A stretch of 64,000 nucleotides of DNA from Hylemonella sp. (GTDB lineage: Bacteria; Pseudomonadota; Gammaproteobacteria; Burkholderiales; Burkholderiaceae_C). The stretch covers positions 1-64,000 of the forward strand of contig JAUXVI010000020.1 of assembly GCA_030680575.1 (NCBI GenBank), given 5' to 3'. A model generated the notes under the pieces. It did no database searches. It had not been told where the DNA came from and was given only the letters and a program-made list of their open reading frames with translations. Made by a program: the position numbers and the translations under genes. This document shows, piece by piece, positions 1 to 12,936 of this stretch; the stretch's first letter is position 1, and each line of letters starts with the position of its first letter.

Positions 1-911
1 TGAGTTATGGCGCGCACAGCAACCTGTGTGTGAACCAGATCAAGCGCAACGGCACGGACGGGCAGCGCGCGAAATACCTGCCCAAACTCATCAGCGGCGA
101 ACATGTGGGCGCACTGGCCATGAGCGAGCCGGGCGCCGGCAGCGACGTGATCAGCATGAAGCTCAAGGCAGAAGACAAGGGCGGTTACTACCTGCTCAAC
201 GGCAGCAAGATGTGGATCACCAACGGCCCCGACGCTGACACGCTGGTGGTTTACGCCAAGACCGAGCCCGAACTCGGCGCGCGCGGCGTCACCGCCTTCC
301 TGATCGAAAATGGCTAGAAGGGCTTTTCCGTGGCGCAAAAGCTCGACAAGCTGGGCATGCGCGGCAGCCACACCGGCGAGCTGGTGTTCCAGAACGTGGA
401 GGTGCCGGCGAGCAACGTGCTGGGCAGCCTCAACGGTGGCGCCAAGGTACTGATGAGCGGCCTGGACTACGAACGTGCGGTGCTGACCGGTGGCCCGCTG
501 GGCATCATGCAATCGGTGATGGACAACGTGGTGCCCTACATCCACGACCGCAAGCAGTTTGGCCAGAGCATCGGCGAGTTCCAGCTGATCCAGGGCAAGG
601 TGGCCGACATGTACACCGTGCTGCAGGCCGGCCGCTCGTTCGCCTACACCGTGGCCAAGAACCTGGACATGCTGGGCACCGAGCACGTGCGCCAGGTGCG
701 CAAGGATTGCGCCTCGGTCATTCTGTGGTGCGCCGAGAAGGCCACCTGGATGGCCGGCGAGGGCGTGCAGATCTATGGCGGCAACGGCTACATCAACGAA
801 TACCCGCTGGGCCGCCTGTGGCGCGATGCCAAGCTGTACGAGATCGGTGCCGGCACCAGCGAAATCCGCCGCATGCTGATCGGTCGCGAGCTGTTTGCCG
901 AAACCATGTGA
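1..911 (+). pseudogene. ivd: isovaleryl-CoA dehydrogenase, 5' end outside window, interrupted by an in-frame TAG at 315-317
   Basis: ORFs 30..317 and 330..911 are in the same frame; the reading through the stop is ...[30 protein letters not shown]..., continuous acyl-CoA dehydrogenase sequence; the frame is open upstream to the window edge ([17 protein letters not shown]). Confidence 0.85.
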
Positions 912-989
912 CCGGTTCCCTCCCTGGATACAGGGGGGGCGACGGCAGGCGGCACAATACTTCCCTGAGTGAATAAGGGAAGTTCGACA

Positions 990-3014
990 ATGAAGTTTTC
1001 GCTGCGGACCTTCGGGCGGCATCTGCTGGGGGCGCTGGCCTCTGCCACCCTGCAGGCCTGGGTCATGGTGCTGTGCGTGGCCTGTGCGCTATCGCTGCTG
1101 CGCGTGGGGCAGATCGCCTGGCACTGGCCCGAAGGCCTTGAGGTCTCGCTGGCCGACCTCTGGTCCGTGGTGTTCCAGGGCGCGCGCTTCGACCTCAAGG
1201 TCTGCGCGGCGGCGGCCATTCTGCTGTGGCCGGTGCTGATCATCGTGCCGGCGCGCTGGCACAGCTGGCTGACCGGTACGGTGACCTTGTTGTTCGTCAC
1301 CGCCTCGCTGGTCAACCTGCATTACTTCGGTTTTTACAAGACGCCGATCGATCCGGTGGTGTTCGGTTTCTTCGAAGACGACACCAAGGCCATCCTTCAG
1401 ACCATCTGGAGCGACTTCCCGGTCACGCTGACGCTATCGGTGCTCGCCGCCGCGAGCTGGGGTGCCATGGCGGCCCGCAAGGCGGCTTATGACCGGCTGA
1501 GTCTGCGACTGAACCGTGGCATTGGCGACCGTCTCATCCCGGTCTGGCTCACCTTGCTGGGGGTGTTGTGTGCGCTGTTCCTGCTGGCGCTGACGACCAA
1601 AGGTACGCTGCGCGCCATGGCGCTGGGTCGGCAGAACGTCTCGGTCACCACCTCGCAGTTCCTCAACGACATGGTGCCCAACGGCGTGATTGCGCTCAAG
1701 TTCGCCTGGGATGGCCGCAAGGCGTCGCAGAATTTCAGCGATCCGTTGCTGGGCCTGAAGCAGCTGGGCTACGACTCGCCCATGGCGGCAGCGCGCGTGC
1801 TCGGCATCGAGGCGAGCGATAACAAGGCGTTGCGCGCCTCGCTGTTCGCTAAAGGAGGCGAGGCCCCGTCTGCCGCCGGCAAACCACACAAGAACCTGCT
1901 GTTCTTCCTGATGGAGTCCTGGAGTGCCGAGCCGTTCCGCTACCAGGCGAAGGACTTCGACGTGTTGGGCCGGCTGGCACCGACGCTGGCGCAGGCCTGC
2001 CATTTTTCCAACTTCGATTCGGCGCAGCCCGGCACGCATCCCTCGCTGGAAGCCATTTTGTTTTCCACGCCGATCACGCCGTTGACGCTCGGGCCGCAAG
2101 GCAAGCGCCCGATTCCCTGGTCGGTTCCGCTGATCCTGAAGCAGGCCGGCTATCACACCCTGTTCGTGACGTCGACGCGCTCAGGCTGGCGCGATCTCGA
2201 TCGCGTGCTCAGGACGCAGGGTTTTGACGAGGTGGTGGATGCGAACAACCTCAAGGCCGCCTACCCCGAAGCCACGCTGGGCATCTGGGGGGTGTGGGAC
2301 AGTTATGTGTTCCGCTACCTGTCCGAACGCCTGAAGAAAAAAGAGGACAAACCGCTGTTCGTCTTCGTATTGACCGCCACCAACCACCCGCCTTACGATC
2401 TGCCGCCGGAGTACCAGCGCATCGAGCGCAACCAAGCCAAGTGGGGCGGCGAACGCAACGCCGATACGCTGTGGCTCAACATCGATTCCTACCATTACGC
2501 CACCGACCTGCTGGGCGGTCTGGTGCAGGAGGTGCGTTCGGGCCCGCAGCATGCCAATACCGTGATGGCTGCCACCGGCGACCACAATGTGCGCAGCTTC
2601 GGCCTGTACGCCACACCGGAACGGCGCCACCTGGTCAGCCAGGTGCCGTTCGTGATCTGGGGCGATGGCATCGATTGCGGACCGCAGCGCCAGCTGCCGG
2701 CCAGCCATCGCGACATGTTCCCCACGCTGCTGCCCTTGCTGGGCATCAACAGCGGTTTTGTCAAGACGGGCCGTAACCTGCTGCTCGATCCGGCGAAGCA
2801 GGCCAACCCGGCCCTGAATGCGCCGTTCAGCATGAACTACTACGGTACGGCTCGCAACGCGCGGGGCAGCTGGACGCTGGGCGATCCGGCCAGCTTTGTC
2901 TGTTCGCCTGGGCCGGCCGGAGCCGACTGCCGTTTCGATGCGCAGCAGGATGCTTGGGCGCGCGCGCAACTCGGTTTGCTGGACTGGAATGTGCGTGCCA
3001 CTCTGCGGCACTAA
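990..3014 (+). CDS. LTA synthase/sulfatase-family membrane protein (phosphoglycerol transferase-like)
   Basis: N-terminal TM segments then sulfatase-type domain (FFLMESWSAEPF, HPSLEAILFSTP, TATNHPPYDLP, ATGDHNVR). Confidence 0.85.
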   Translation: MKFSLRTFGRHLLGALASATLQAWVMVLCVACALSLLRVGQIAWHWPEGLEVSLADLWSVVFQGARFDLKVCAAAAILLWPVLIIVPARWHSWLTGTVTLLFVTASLVNLHYFGFYKTPIDPVVFGFFEDDTKAILQTIWSDFPVTLTLSVLAAASWGAMAARKAAYDRLSLRLNRGIGDRLIPVWLTLLGVLCALFLLALTTKGTLRAMALGRQNVSVTTSQFLNDMVPNGVIALKFAWDGRKASQNFSDPLLGLKQLGYDSPMAAARVLGIEASDNKALRASLFAKGGEAPSAAGKPHKNLLFFLMESWSAEPFRYQAKDFDVLGRLAPTLAQACHFSNFDSAQPGTHPSLEAILFSTPITPLTLGPQGKRPIPWSVPLILKQAGYHTLFVTSTRSGWRDLDRVLRTQGFDEVVDANNLKAAYPEATLGIWGVWDSYVFRYLSERLKKKEDKPLFVFVLTATNHPPYDLPPEYQRIERNQAKWGGERNADTLWLNIDSYHYATDLLGGLVQEVRSGPQHANTVMAATGDHNVRSFGLYATPERRHLVSQVPFVIWGDGIDCGPQRQLPASHRDMFPTLLPLLGINSGFVKTGRNLLLDPAKQANPALNAPFSMNYYGTARNARGSWTLGDPASFVCSPGPAGADCRFDAQQDAWARAQLGLLDWNVRATLRH

Positions 3015-3038
3015 TTCACCTGTAGGACAATCGAGCGC

Positions 3039-3695
3039 ATGAGCAAATCCCTTGAAGACCTGTTTTTCCACAACCGTGCCTGGGCTGAGCAAATGGAGCG
3101 CGAGCGCCCCGGTTTCTTCACCGGGCTGGTCAAGCAGCAGACGCCCAAGTACATGTGGATCGGTTGCTCCGACAGCCGGGTGCCGGCCAACCAGATCACC
3201 GGCCTTGATCCAGGCGAGGTGTTTGTGCACCGCAATGTCGCCAATATCGTGGTGCATTCGGACCTGAATGCGTTGTCTGCCATTCAGTTCGCGGTCGAAC
3301 GGCTCAAGGTTGAGCACATCATGGTGGTGGGTCACTACGGTTGCTCCGGCGTGCAGGCCGCGCTGGAGGGCGCGCGTATCGGTCTGGCCGACAACTGGCT
3401 GCGCCACATCCAGGATGTGCGCGACCGCCATCGCGGGCTGCTGGATGCCATGCCCGAGCGTTTTCGCCATGACGCCCTGGTGGAGCTCAACGTCATCGAG
3501 CAGGTGGTCAATGTCGGCGTCAGCACCGTCATGCTCGACGCCTGGGCCAGCGGTCAGAACGTCAGCATTCACGGTTGGTCCTTCGGGGTGAACGATGGCT
3601 TGCTGCACGATCTCAAGATGACCATCAACAGCACCGACTCGATTGAGCCCATGTACCGGGCCGCGATTCAGGGAGTGCTTGCCGCCAAGTCCTGA
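3039..3695 (+). CDS. can: beta-class carbonic anhydrase
   Basis: [11 protein letters not shown] and [11 protein letters not shown] motifs. Confidence 0.95.
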   Translation: MSKSLEDLFFHNRAWAEQMERERPGFFTGLVKQQTPKYMWIGCSDSRVPANQITGLDPGEVFVHRNVANIVVHSDLNALSAIQFAVERLKVEHIMVVGHYGCSGVQAALEGARIGLADNWLRHIQDVRDRHRGLLDAMPERFRHDALVELNVIEQVVNVGVSTVMLDAWASGQNVSIHGWSFGVNDGLLHDLKMTINSTDSIEPMYRAAIQGVLAAKS

Positions 3696-3703
3696 GGGCC
3701 CCG

Positions 3704-5533
3704 ATGTTTCCGCAGCGGCTTGACTCCTCCATCGCCTACGACATCGCCAAGGCGATGATGGATGGTTTCAACCGCCACTACCGGCTGTTCCGTACCGAGT
3801 CCGCGCGCGCCAAGCACCGTTTCGAGACCGCCGACTGGCATGGTCAGCAGCGTGCCCAGCGCGAGCGCATCGAGTTCTATGACCTGCGTGTCAAGGAGTG
3901 CGTGACCCGGTTGGAAAAGGAATTCAAGGCCGGCACGCAGCCAATGGACATCTGGCATCAGGTCAAGCTGCACTACATCGGCCTGCTGGTGGACCACCAC
4001 CAGCCCGAGCTGGCCGAGACCTTCTTCAACTCGGTCACCTGCAAGATCCTGCACCGCACGCACTTCCAGAACGACTTCATCTTCGTACGTCCGGCCGTCA
4101 GCACCGAGTACATCGAAAACGACGAGCCGGCCGCGAAGCCGACCTACCGTGCCTACTACCCGACGCGCGAGACGCTGCGCGAAGCCATCGAGCGCATCAT
4201 CACCAACTTCCAGTTGCAGCGCCCGTTCGAGGACCTGGGGCGTGATGTCGACCACGTGCTGGCGGCAGTGAACGCGCAACTGGGGCAGGTGAAGCTGCGC
4301 GCCAACTTTCAGGTGCAGGTACTGTCCAGCCTGTTTTTTCGCAACAAGGGCGCCTACGCGGTGGGCAAGATCATCAACGGTTTTGTCGAGGTGCCATTCG
4401 CCCTGCCCATCCTGCACAACGAGCATGGCCAGCTGGTGATCGACGCCGCGTTGTTCGGCGAGGAGGACATGCTGATGCTGTTCTCCTTCGCGCGCGCCTA
4501 TTTCATGGTCGACATGGAAGTGCCGTCGGCTTATGTGCAGTTCCTGCGCAGCATGATGCCGCGCAAGCCGCGGGCCGAACTCTACAACGCGCTGGGCCTG
4601 GCCAAGCAGGGCAAGACGCTGTTCTACCGCGACTTTCTCTACCACCTGAAACACTCAAGCGACAAGTTTCGCATCGCACCCGGCATCAAGGGCATGGTGA
4701 TGCTGGTGTTCGACCTGCCGTCCTTTCCCTATGTGTTCAAGCTCATCAAGGACTGGTATCCGCCGCCGAAGGACACCACACGCGAGCAGATCAAGGGCAA
4801 GTACCTGCTGGTGAAGCAGCACGACCGCGTGGGCCGCATGGCCGATACCTTGGAGTACAGCCTGGTGGCGTTCCCGCGCGAGCGTTTTGATGACGAGCTG
4901 ATCGCCGAGATTGAAAAGTTCGCGCCGAGCCAGCTGGAGATCAGCGACCGTGATGGTGACGGCCGTAGCGAGGTGATCATCCAGCACCTGTACATCGAGC
5001 GGCGCATGATCCCGCTCAACATCTACCTGCAGGAGGCGTTTGATGCCGGTGGGGCCGATCCGTCGCGCACGGACGAGGACGCCATGCGGGCGCGGGCTCA
5101 GCTGGAACGCGCCGTCATCGAGTACGGCAATGCCATCAAGGACCTGGTGGCGGCCAACATCTTCCCGGGCGACATGCTGTGGAAGAACTTCGGTGTCACG
5201 CGCCATGGCAAGGTGGTGTTCTACGACTACGACGAGATCGAGTACGTCACCGGCTGCAACTTCCGTCGCGTGCCGCAGCCCCGCACCGAGGAAGAGGAAA
5301 TGTCGGGCGAGGTCTGGTACAGCGTGGGGCCGCACGATGTGTTTCCGGAGACCTTTGCGCCCTTCCTACTGGGGAATCCGGTGGTGCGCGAGGTTTTCAT
5401 GCAGCACCACGCCGACCTGCTCGACGTGACCTTCTGGCAAAGCCACCAGGAACGCATCCGGCAGGGGTACGTGTACGACGTGTTTCCCTACGAGCGCAGC
5501 CGGCGCTTCTCTCAGCAGCGCACCAGCATGTAG
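3704..5533 (+). CDS. aceK: bifunctional isocitrate dehydrogenase kinase/phosphatase
   Basis: Full-length AceK-like protein, 609 aa ([28 protein letters not shown]..., [19 protein letters not shown]). Confidence 0.95.
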   Translation: MFPQRLDSSIAYDIAKAMMDGFNRHYRLFRTESARAKHRFETADWHGQQRAQRERIEFYDLRVKECVTRLEKEFKAGTQPMDIWHQVKLHYIGLLVDHHQPELAETFFNSVTCKILHRTHFQNDFIFVRPAVSTEYIENDEPAAKPTYRAYYPTRETLREAIERIITNFQLQRPFEDLGRDVDHVLAAVNAQLGQVKLRANFQVQVLSSLFFRNKGAYAVGKIINGFVEVPFALPILHNEHGQLVIDAALFGEEDMLMLFSFARAYFMVDMEVPSAYVQFLRSMMPRKPRAELYNALGLAKQGKTLFYRDFLYHLKHSSDKFRIAPGIKGMVMLVFDLPSFPYVFKLIKDWYPPPKDTTREQIKGKYLLVKQHDRVGRMADTLEYSLVAFPRERFDDELIAEIEKFAPSQLEISDRDGDGRSEVIIQHLYIERRMIPLNIYLQEAFDAGGADPSRTDEDAMRARAQLERAVIEYGNAIKDLVAANIFPGDMLWKNFGVTRHGKVVFYDYDEIEYVTGCNFRRVPQPRTEEEEMSGEVWYSVGPHDVFPETFAPFLLGNPVVREVFMQHHADLLDVTFWQSHQERIRQGYVYDVFPYERSRRFSQQRTSM

Positions 5534-5595
5534 TTTGCCGGTCGACAAAAATTGACTTCGGTCATGGCGTTGGTCATGGGCTGGCGTACACTTTG

Positions 5596-5692
5596 TCTTG
5601 CCCGGGGTGCGCAATGGTTGCGCTGAGATGGATTCCAAACCCGCGAACTTGATCCGGTTCATACCGGCGTAAGAAGAGCCTGACCTGCTGCC
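5596..5692 (+). promoter_or_regulatory. TPP riboswitch (THI element)
   Basis: cccggggtgcgcaatggttgcgctgagatgga...gaacttgatccggttcataccggcgtaagaag directly upstream of thiC. Confidence 0.93.
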
Positions 5693-5704
5693 TTTCACTC
5701 ATGA

Positions 5705-7681
<1,977 letters not shown>

Positions 7682-7709
7682 CTTGCTCTTGCGCGGAGGC
7701 GCTTGGCGG

Positions 7710-7781
7710 GCGTGAGTCCGGCTTGGCCGGGCGCCTCATGGTGCGAGCACAAATCGTTGCCCGACCAAGCCAGACTCACGC
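7710..7781. repeat. imperfect inverted repeat downstream of thiC
   Basis: gcgtgagtccggcttggccgggc (7710-7732) versus gcccgaccaagccagactcacgc (7759-7781), two mismatches over 23 nt. Confidence 0.7.
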
Positions 7782-8891
7782 TGGGGCGGTGTCTTGCGGG
7801 GTGCCCCCTCCAACGTCGGGAGTGGAGGAACTTGTCTGCGAGTTCTGTGCCACTACCCGGAAACGAGCACGCTGTTCCTTGAGCGGAAGAATCGATCCTC
7901 TCGCAAGGTGAGAGCCTAAGTGTTGCCGACAGTAAGCAGACAACTCGTTCAACGTTAAGAACCCATAATGCAGCAATGCAGCGCCGGCGATTGAAAATAC
8001 TAGATATGTGTGTCCGTCCGATACATGCAAGGGCGACTGGGAACCTTCTCTAGACAAGAGGAAATGGGCGACTTGATTCCGTAGATCAGTCAGCTTACCG
8101 TGAAGGTCGTTTACCTTACGAATTCCTTTGCGAGCTTCCGCGGGAAACCCCAAACCTTCAAGCAGAGCTTGATCAACTGGTAGGTCTTTAGGCAGCGGCT
8201 CGTCAATGTTGAGGTTCTCGGCGGTCTTCCGTAGCCAGGACCGAACGTGTCCCGTGCCATCGTAGAGGCGATGGGCGCAGAGTAGACGATAGTAGGGGCT
8301 CGTCGCACAGATTGCTTCTCTCGCAAGACTTTCCAATTCTGAGAACGCCGGATACTGGTGAATCCCGCCCAAAGGGCCAATTCGTAAGCCTGAGGGGAAT
8401 GGAAGCAAGAGTTGGGAGGCAAGCGGATCTTCGGCCGAGTCAAAGAGATCAAGTCGTGCGATAACTAATGGCAGCCATACCCTGCGCATCAGTGTGTCCA
8501 GCAGTTGGTTGACGGCTGTGCGGGCTGCTTGAAACGCAGCTAGAGGAGCGTCCGCCTCGACCTCTACACGGATGTACGAGAGATGTTCATCGCCGTCGGA
8601 GCAAAAGTCGAAGAACACCGCTGCATCACCTCCCCTGTGAAGATACATGGTTAGGGATGGCTCGTTCAGCGCAATCGGAGAGGAGTGATGCACTTCGATC
8701 AACTCGGTAAGCGATCCCTTCAACGGAATATGGTCTGACAGGATTGCACGGACGGAATAAAGCGATTGCTTCGCGTTTCGTTCTAAGGTGAGTAAGCGCT
8801 CGGCTTGTTGAATGGTTCCAACAACCACGAGTGCGCCGGGTACGGCGTGGCGCGGCCAAAATATCTTGAACTTGTCTGAGTCCTGGGTCAT
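7776..8891 (-). CDS. MauJ-like / HEPN-like hypothetical protein
   Basis: 371 aa ORF with LTDLRNQVAHF (RX4H) near the C-terminus; lower GC than neighbours. Confidence 0.55.
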   Translation of the reverse strand: MTQDSDKFKIFWPRHAVPGALVVVGTIQQAERLLTLERNAKQSLYSVRAILSDHIPLKGSLTELIEVHHSSPIALNEPSLTMYLHRGGDAAVFFDFCSDGDEHLSYIRVEVEADAPLAAFQAARTAVNQLLDTLMRRVWLPLVIARLDLFDSAEDPLASQLLLPFPSGLRIGPLGGIHQYPAFSELESLAREAICATSPYYRLLCAHRLYDGTGHVRSWLRKTAENLNIDEPLPKDLPVDQALLEGLGFPAEARKGIRKVNDLHGKLTDLRNQVAHFLLSREGSQSPLHVSDGHTYLVFSIAGAALLHYGFLTLNELSAYCRQHLGSHLARGSILPLKEQRARFRVVAQNSQTSSSTPDVGGGTPQDTAPA

Positions 8892-9023
8892 GTGATTTTG
8901 AGTGAGACCCGGCGAATGGCGTTTATCTGCTGTGAGGCCGAGTTGATAAAACCAAGAGCAATTCCTGAGGCAACCAAGGCCTGTTTGAATTCAATGATCA
9001 GATCAACCGTACACCTTGTTCAC
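8889..9023 (-). pseudogene. 5'-truncated ORF fragment with ATGA overlap to the downstream MauJ-like gene
   Basis: Minus-strand open frame ...TVDLIIEFKQALVASGIALGFINSASQQINAIRRVSLKIT* ends at the TGA overlapping the ATG of the 371-aa gene; an in-frame stop lies just upstream and no good start is visible. Confidence 0.4.
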
Positions 9024-9362
9024 GCAAATAACAAACCGCGAAAACCCGCAAAAAAGGTGAATAACATCGTGGCGCTGCCGGCATGATCATTCGCAAGAGG
9101 CTTTGTTCAAGGTGGCGGCTAGCTCCTGGCTGTGTCCGGTATTCCGAATCACCTTGGCACTTCATTGTCGTGAGTTGGGTACCTAGGGAGAACGGATTTT
9201 CCGAGGTGCCCGGCGTGCCAATCCAGCTGTGCGGCGCCAGCGCTGCGCTGAGGTTGACACCCTCGGGGCATACGTAATCGTCCGTACCGAGTTCGCACCC
9301 CCGCATCGGTGGGCTTTCGCGGCAAAATGTGCCCACTTGCATTCAGATCAAAGGAGAACACC

Positions 9363-10544
9363 ATGTCCGATCCCATCGTCATCGTCGGCGCCGCCCGCAC
9401 CCCCATGGGGGCGTTCCAGGGTGATTTTTCAACGCTTGCAGCGCATGACCTCGGTGGCGCCGCCATCAAGGCCGCGGTCGAGCGTGCCGGTATCGCGCCC
9501 GAGGCCGTGAACGAAGTGCTGTTCGGTAACTGCCTGATGGCAGGCCAGGGTCAGGCGCCGGCGCGCCAAGCCGGCTTCAAGGGCGGCCTGCCCAAGAGCG
9601 CGGGCGCGGTGACGCTGTCCAAGATGTGCGGCTCCGGCATGCGCGCGGCCATGTTCGCGCACGACATGCTGCAGGCCGGCACGGCCGACGTGATCGTTGC
9701 CGGTGGCATGGAAAGCATGACCAACGCGCCCTACCTGATGCTCAAGGGCCGTGGCGGTTACCGCATGGGCCACGACAAGATTTACGACCACATGATGCTC
9801 GATGGTCTGGAAGACGCCTACGAGGCCGGCCGCTCCATGGGCACCTTCGGCGAGGAATGCGCCGCCAAGTACAGCTTCAGCCGCACGGCGCAGGATCACT
9901 TCGCCATCACCAGCGTGCGCCGCGCGCAGGCCGCCATCCAGTCCGGCGCCTTTGCCGCCGAGATCACGCCGGTCACGGTCAAGGGCCGCGCTGGTGATAC
10001 CGTGATCTCCATCGACGAAGGCCCGGGCAAGGCCAAGCTGGACAAGATCCCGGCGCTCAAGCCGGCGTTCAAGAAAGACGGCACCATCACCGCCGCCAGC
10101 AGCTCGTCGATCAACGACGGTGCCGCCGCCCTGGTGATGATGCGCGCCTCCACCGCCGCCAAGCTGGGCTGCAAGCCGCTGGCCAAGATCGTGGCGCACG
10201 CCGTGCATGCGCAGGAGCCGAACTGGTTCACCACCGCCCCGGTGGGCGCCACGCAGAAGGCGCTGGCCAAGGCCGGCTGGAGCGTCAAGGACGTGGACCT
10301 GTGGGAAGTCAACGAGGCTTTTGCCGTGGTGCCGATGGCGTTGATGGAGGAGCTCAAGGTGTCGCACGACATCGTCAACGTCAACGGCGGCGCCTGCGCG
10401 CTGGGCCACCCGATCGGCGCAAGCGGTGCGCGCATCATGGTGACGCTGATGTACGCACTGCAGGCCCGTGGCCTCAAGCGGGGTCTGGCCACGCTGTGCA
10501 TTGGCGGGGGCGAAGGCACGGCGGTGGCGCTGGAACTGCTCTGA
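9363..10544 (+). CDS. acetyl-CoA C-acyltransferase (thiolase)
   Basis: VGAARTPMGAFQGDFSTL, KMCGSGMRAAM, NVNGGACALGHPIGASGAR. Confidence 0.95.
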   Translation: MSDPIVIVGAARTPMGAFQGDFSTLAAHDLGGAAIKAAVERAGIAPEAVNEVLFGNCLMAGQGQAPARQAGFKGGLPKSAGAVTLSKMCGSGMRAAMFAHDMLQAGTADVIVAGGMESMTNAPYLMLKGRGGYRMGHDKIYDHMMLDGLEDAYEAGRSMGTFGEECAAKYSFSRTAQDHFAITSVRRAQAAIQSGAFAAEITPVTVKGRAGDTVISIDEGPGKAKLDKIPALKPAFKKDGTITAASSSSINDGAAALVMMRASTAAKLGCKPLAKIVAHAVHAQEPNWFTTAPVGATQKALAKAGWSVKDVDLWEVNEAFAVVPMALMEELKVSHDIVNVNGGACALGHPIGASGARIMVTLMYALQARGLKRGLATLCIGGGEGTAVALELL

Positions 10545-10566
10545 TTTGTTGTTGTTTTGAAAAAGA

Positions 10567-10595
10567 GGGGGGCTATATGCCCCCCTTGGTATTTA
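10567..10595 (+). terminator. possible terminator after thiolase
   Basis: gggggc-tatat-gccccc hairpin followed by weakly T-rich sequence. Confidence 0.4.
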
Positions 10596-10656
10596 GAGGC
10601 AAACATAAGTAGCCGATGATGCAGAATGTGGACTGTCACATGTCAGGGTTAACCCT

Positions 10657-12177
10657 ATGAAATTCAGCAGCAAGCTTCTTCTGTGCGCCGTCGTTCCAGC
10701 GGTGCTGTTCATCCTCGGTCTGGCCGGCAGCATCGGCGGGCTGGTCTATACCAAGAATCAATTTCATCACTACATCGAAACCGAGCAGCGCATCAGCGCC
10801 GGCCTGACCGAGATGTATGCGCAGGGGCTGCAGATGGGGCAGGCCTTGCGCAACATTGTGCTGGACCCGGCCAACCCGCAGGCGCCGAAGAATCTGGACG
10901 TGGCGCGCGTGGCCTACGACAAGGCCTATGCCGATGCGGTCAATGTCGCCAAGGGCACGCAGTTTGAGGCCGGGCTGGGCAAGCTGCCGGCGTTGCGCAC
11001 AACCCATGCCCAGGCGCAGGCGCAGGTGGTGACCCTGGCGAAGGAGCAATCGCCCGAGACGGTGAAATTCCTCAACAGCACCGAAACGCCGGCATGGCGC
11101 GTGCTGCGGGGTGAGTTGCTCAAGCAGGTCGAAGTGGCCAGCAAGGCGTCGGAGCAAGCGCAGGCCGATGTCGAGCACCAGAGCAACCGGCTGATCACCT
11201 TTGCCGTGGCGCTGGCCCTGTTGGCCGTGGCGATGTCTGCCGGCTTCACCTGGTACCTGCGCAACACGGTGTGCAACGAGCTCGGTGGTGATCCGGGCGA
11301 TGCCCGCCAGGCGCTGCATGAAATCGCCGAAGGCAATCTGGCCTATCCGGTGCCGGCCACGCGCTACCAGAACAGCTTGATGCAGGAGCTGGTGCGCATG
11401 CAGGAAGCCTTGCGCCGGCTGGTGGGCGAGGTGCGGCACTCGACCGACAGCATCACCACCGCCAGCAGCGAGATCGCCGACGGCAGCCAGGACCTGAGCG
11501 CCCGCACCGAAAGCCAGGCCAGCGCGCTGGAAGAAACCGCCGCCTCCATGGAGGAGCTCAGTTCCACCGTGCGCCAGAACGCTGACAACGCCAAACAAGC
11601 CAATCAACTCGCTCAAAGCGCCTCCACCGTGGCGGTGCAGGGCGGCGAGGTGGTGGCCCAGGTGGTCGACACCATGAAGGGCATCAACGACAGCTCGCGC
11701 AAGATCAACGACATCATCAGTGTCATTGACGGCATCGCCTTCCAGACCAACATCCTGGCGCTGAATGCGGCAGTGGAAGCCGCCCGTGCCGGCGAACAAG
11801 GCCGTGGTTTTGCCGTGGTGGCCAGTGAAGTGCGTTCCCTGGCCGGCCGCAGTGCCGAAGCCGCCAAGGAAATCAAGACCCTGATCACCGACAGCGTGCA
11901 GCGCGTCGAACAAGGCACAGCCCTGGTCGACCAGGCCGGCACCACCATGAGCGAAGTGGTGAGCAGCATCCGCCGTGTCACCGACATCATGGGCGAGATC
12001 AGCGCCGCCAGTTCCGAGCAGAGCCAGGGGGTGGCGCAGGTGGGCGAGGCTGTGACGCAGATGGACCAGGCCACGCAACAGAATGCCGCACTGGTGGAAG
12101 AATCTGCCGCGGCGGCCATGAGCCTGCGCGAGCAGGCGCAGCACCTGAACCAGCTGGTCGGCACCTTCCGGCTCTAA
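10657..12177 (+). CDS. methyl-accepting chemotaxis protein
   Basis: Two TM segments, HAMP-like region and MCP signalling hairpin ([58 protein letters not shown]). Confidence 0.95.
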   Translation: MKFSSKLLLCAVVPAVLFILGLAGSIGGLVYTKNQFHHYIETEQRISAGLTEMYAQGLQMGQALRNIVLDPANPQAPKNLDVARVAYDKAYADAVNVAKGTQFEAGLGKLPALRTTHAQAQAQVVTLAKEQSPETVKFLNSTETPAWRVLRGELLKQVEVASKASEQAQADVEHQSNRLITFAVALALLAVAMSAGFTWYLRNTVCNELGGDPGDARQALHEIAEGNLAYPVPATRYQNSLMQELVRMQEALRRLVGEVRHSTDSITTASSEIADGSQDLSARTESQASALEETAASMEELSSTVRQNADNAKQANQLAQSASTVAVQGGEVVAQVVDTMKGINDSSRKINDIISVIDGIAFQTNILALNAAVEAARAGEQGRGFAVVASEVRSLAGRSAEAAKEIKTLITDSVQRVEQGTALVDQAGTTMSEVVSSIRRVTDIMGEISAASSEQSQGVAQVGEAVTQMDQATQQNAALVEESAAAAMSLREQAQHLNQLVGTFRL

Positions 12178-12187
12178 AGGATTCCCC

Positions 12188-12862
12188 ATGGCCACGATCC
12201 TGGTCCTTGGCGCCTCGCGCGGCATCGGCCTGGAGTTCGTGCGCCAGTATCTGGATGCGGGCGAACGCGTGATCGCCACGGCACGTGATGTAACGGGACT
12301 TGCGCGCTTGCGCGCGCTCGGCGCCACGGCGCTCAAGCTCGACGTGGCCGATCCGGCCAGCATCAGCGGCCTGGCCTGGCAGCTTGATGGCGAGGAGATC
12401 GACCTCGCGCTCTACGTGGCGGGCGTCTACAGCACCAGCGGCGCCGACACGCCGCCGACGCAACAAGAGTTCGACCGCGTGCTGCACACCAATGTGCTGG
12501 GCGCCATGCAGGCGATCCCTCAGGTGGCGCCACTGGTCGCGGCGTCGCGCCACGGCGGCAAATTCGCTTTCATCACCAGCGGCATGGGGCAGATCGGTGC
12601 CGTCGAGTCCAGCTTCGGCTGGACCTACCGCGTCAGCAAGGCGGCGCTCAACATGGCGGTGGTGGCGGCCCAGCACGATTACCCGGGTGCCATTCTGGTG
12701 GCGCTCTGTCCCGGTTGGGTGCGAACCGACATGGGCGGCACCGCTGCCCCCTTGTCGGTGGAAGACAGTGTGGCCGCCATGCGCCAAACCCTGGCCGGCC
12801 TGAAGCCTGAGCACAAGGGCGCGTTTCTGCATCACGACGGTCGGCGCTACGACTCGTTCTGA
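12188..12862 (+). CDS. SDR-family oxidoreductase
   Basis: GASRGIGLEFV Rossmann motif, YRVSKAALN. Confidence 0.9.
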   Translation: MATILVLGASRGIGLEFVRQYLDAGERVIATARDVTGLARLRALGATALKLDVADPASISGLAWQLDGEEIDLALYVAGVYSTSGADTPPTQQEFDRVLHTNVLGAMQAIPQVAPLVAASRHGGKFAFITSGMGQIGAVESSFGWTYRVSKAALNMAVVAAQHDYPGAILVALCPGWVRTDMGGTAAPLSVEDSVAAMRQTLAGLKPEHKGAFLHHDGRRYDSF

Positions 12863-12886
12863 CGGCCGCGCCGGCAGCAGGGGCAT

Positions 12887-12912
12887 AATTGACGTTGACG
12901 TAAACGTCAATT
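12887..12912. promoter_or_regulatory. LiuR-type (MerR family) operator candidate, site 1
   Basis: aattgacgttgacgtaaacgtcaatt, 13-bp half-sites with one mismatch, 25 nt upstream of acyl-CoA dehydrogenase; matches site at 18242. Confidence 0.75.
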
Positions 12913-12936
12913 GAACAAGACAAGCGAGACAAGCCC

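Noticed and set aside
2181-3608. 475-aa minus-strand ORF spanning the sulfatase/carbonic anhydrase junction
   Set aside because: Overlaps two well-supported genes on the other strand; no domain signal
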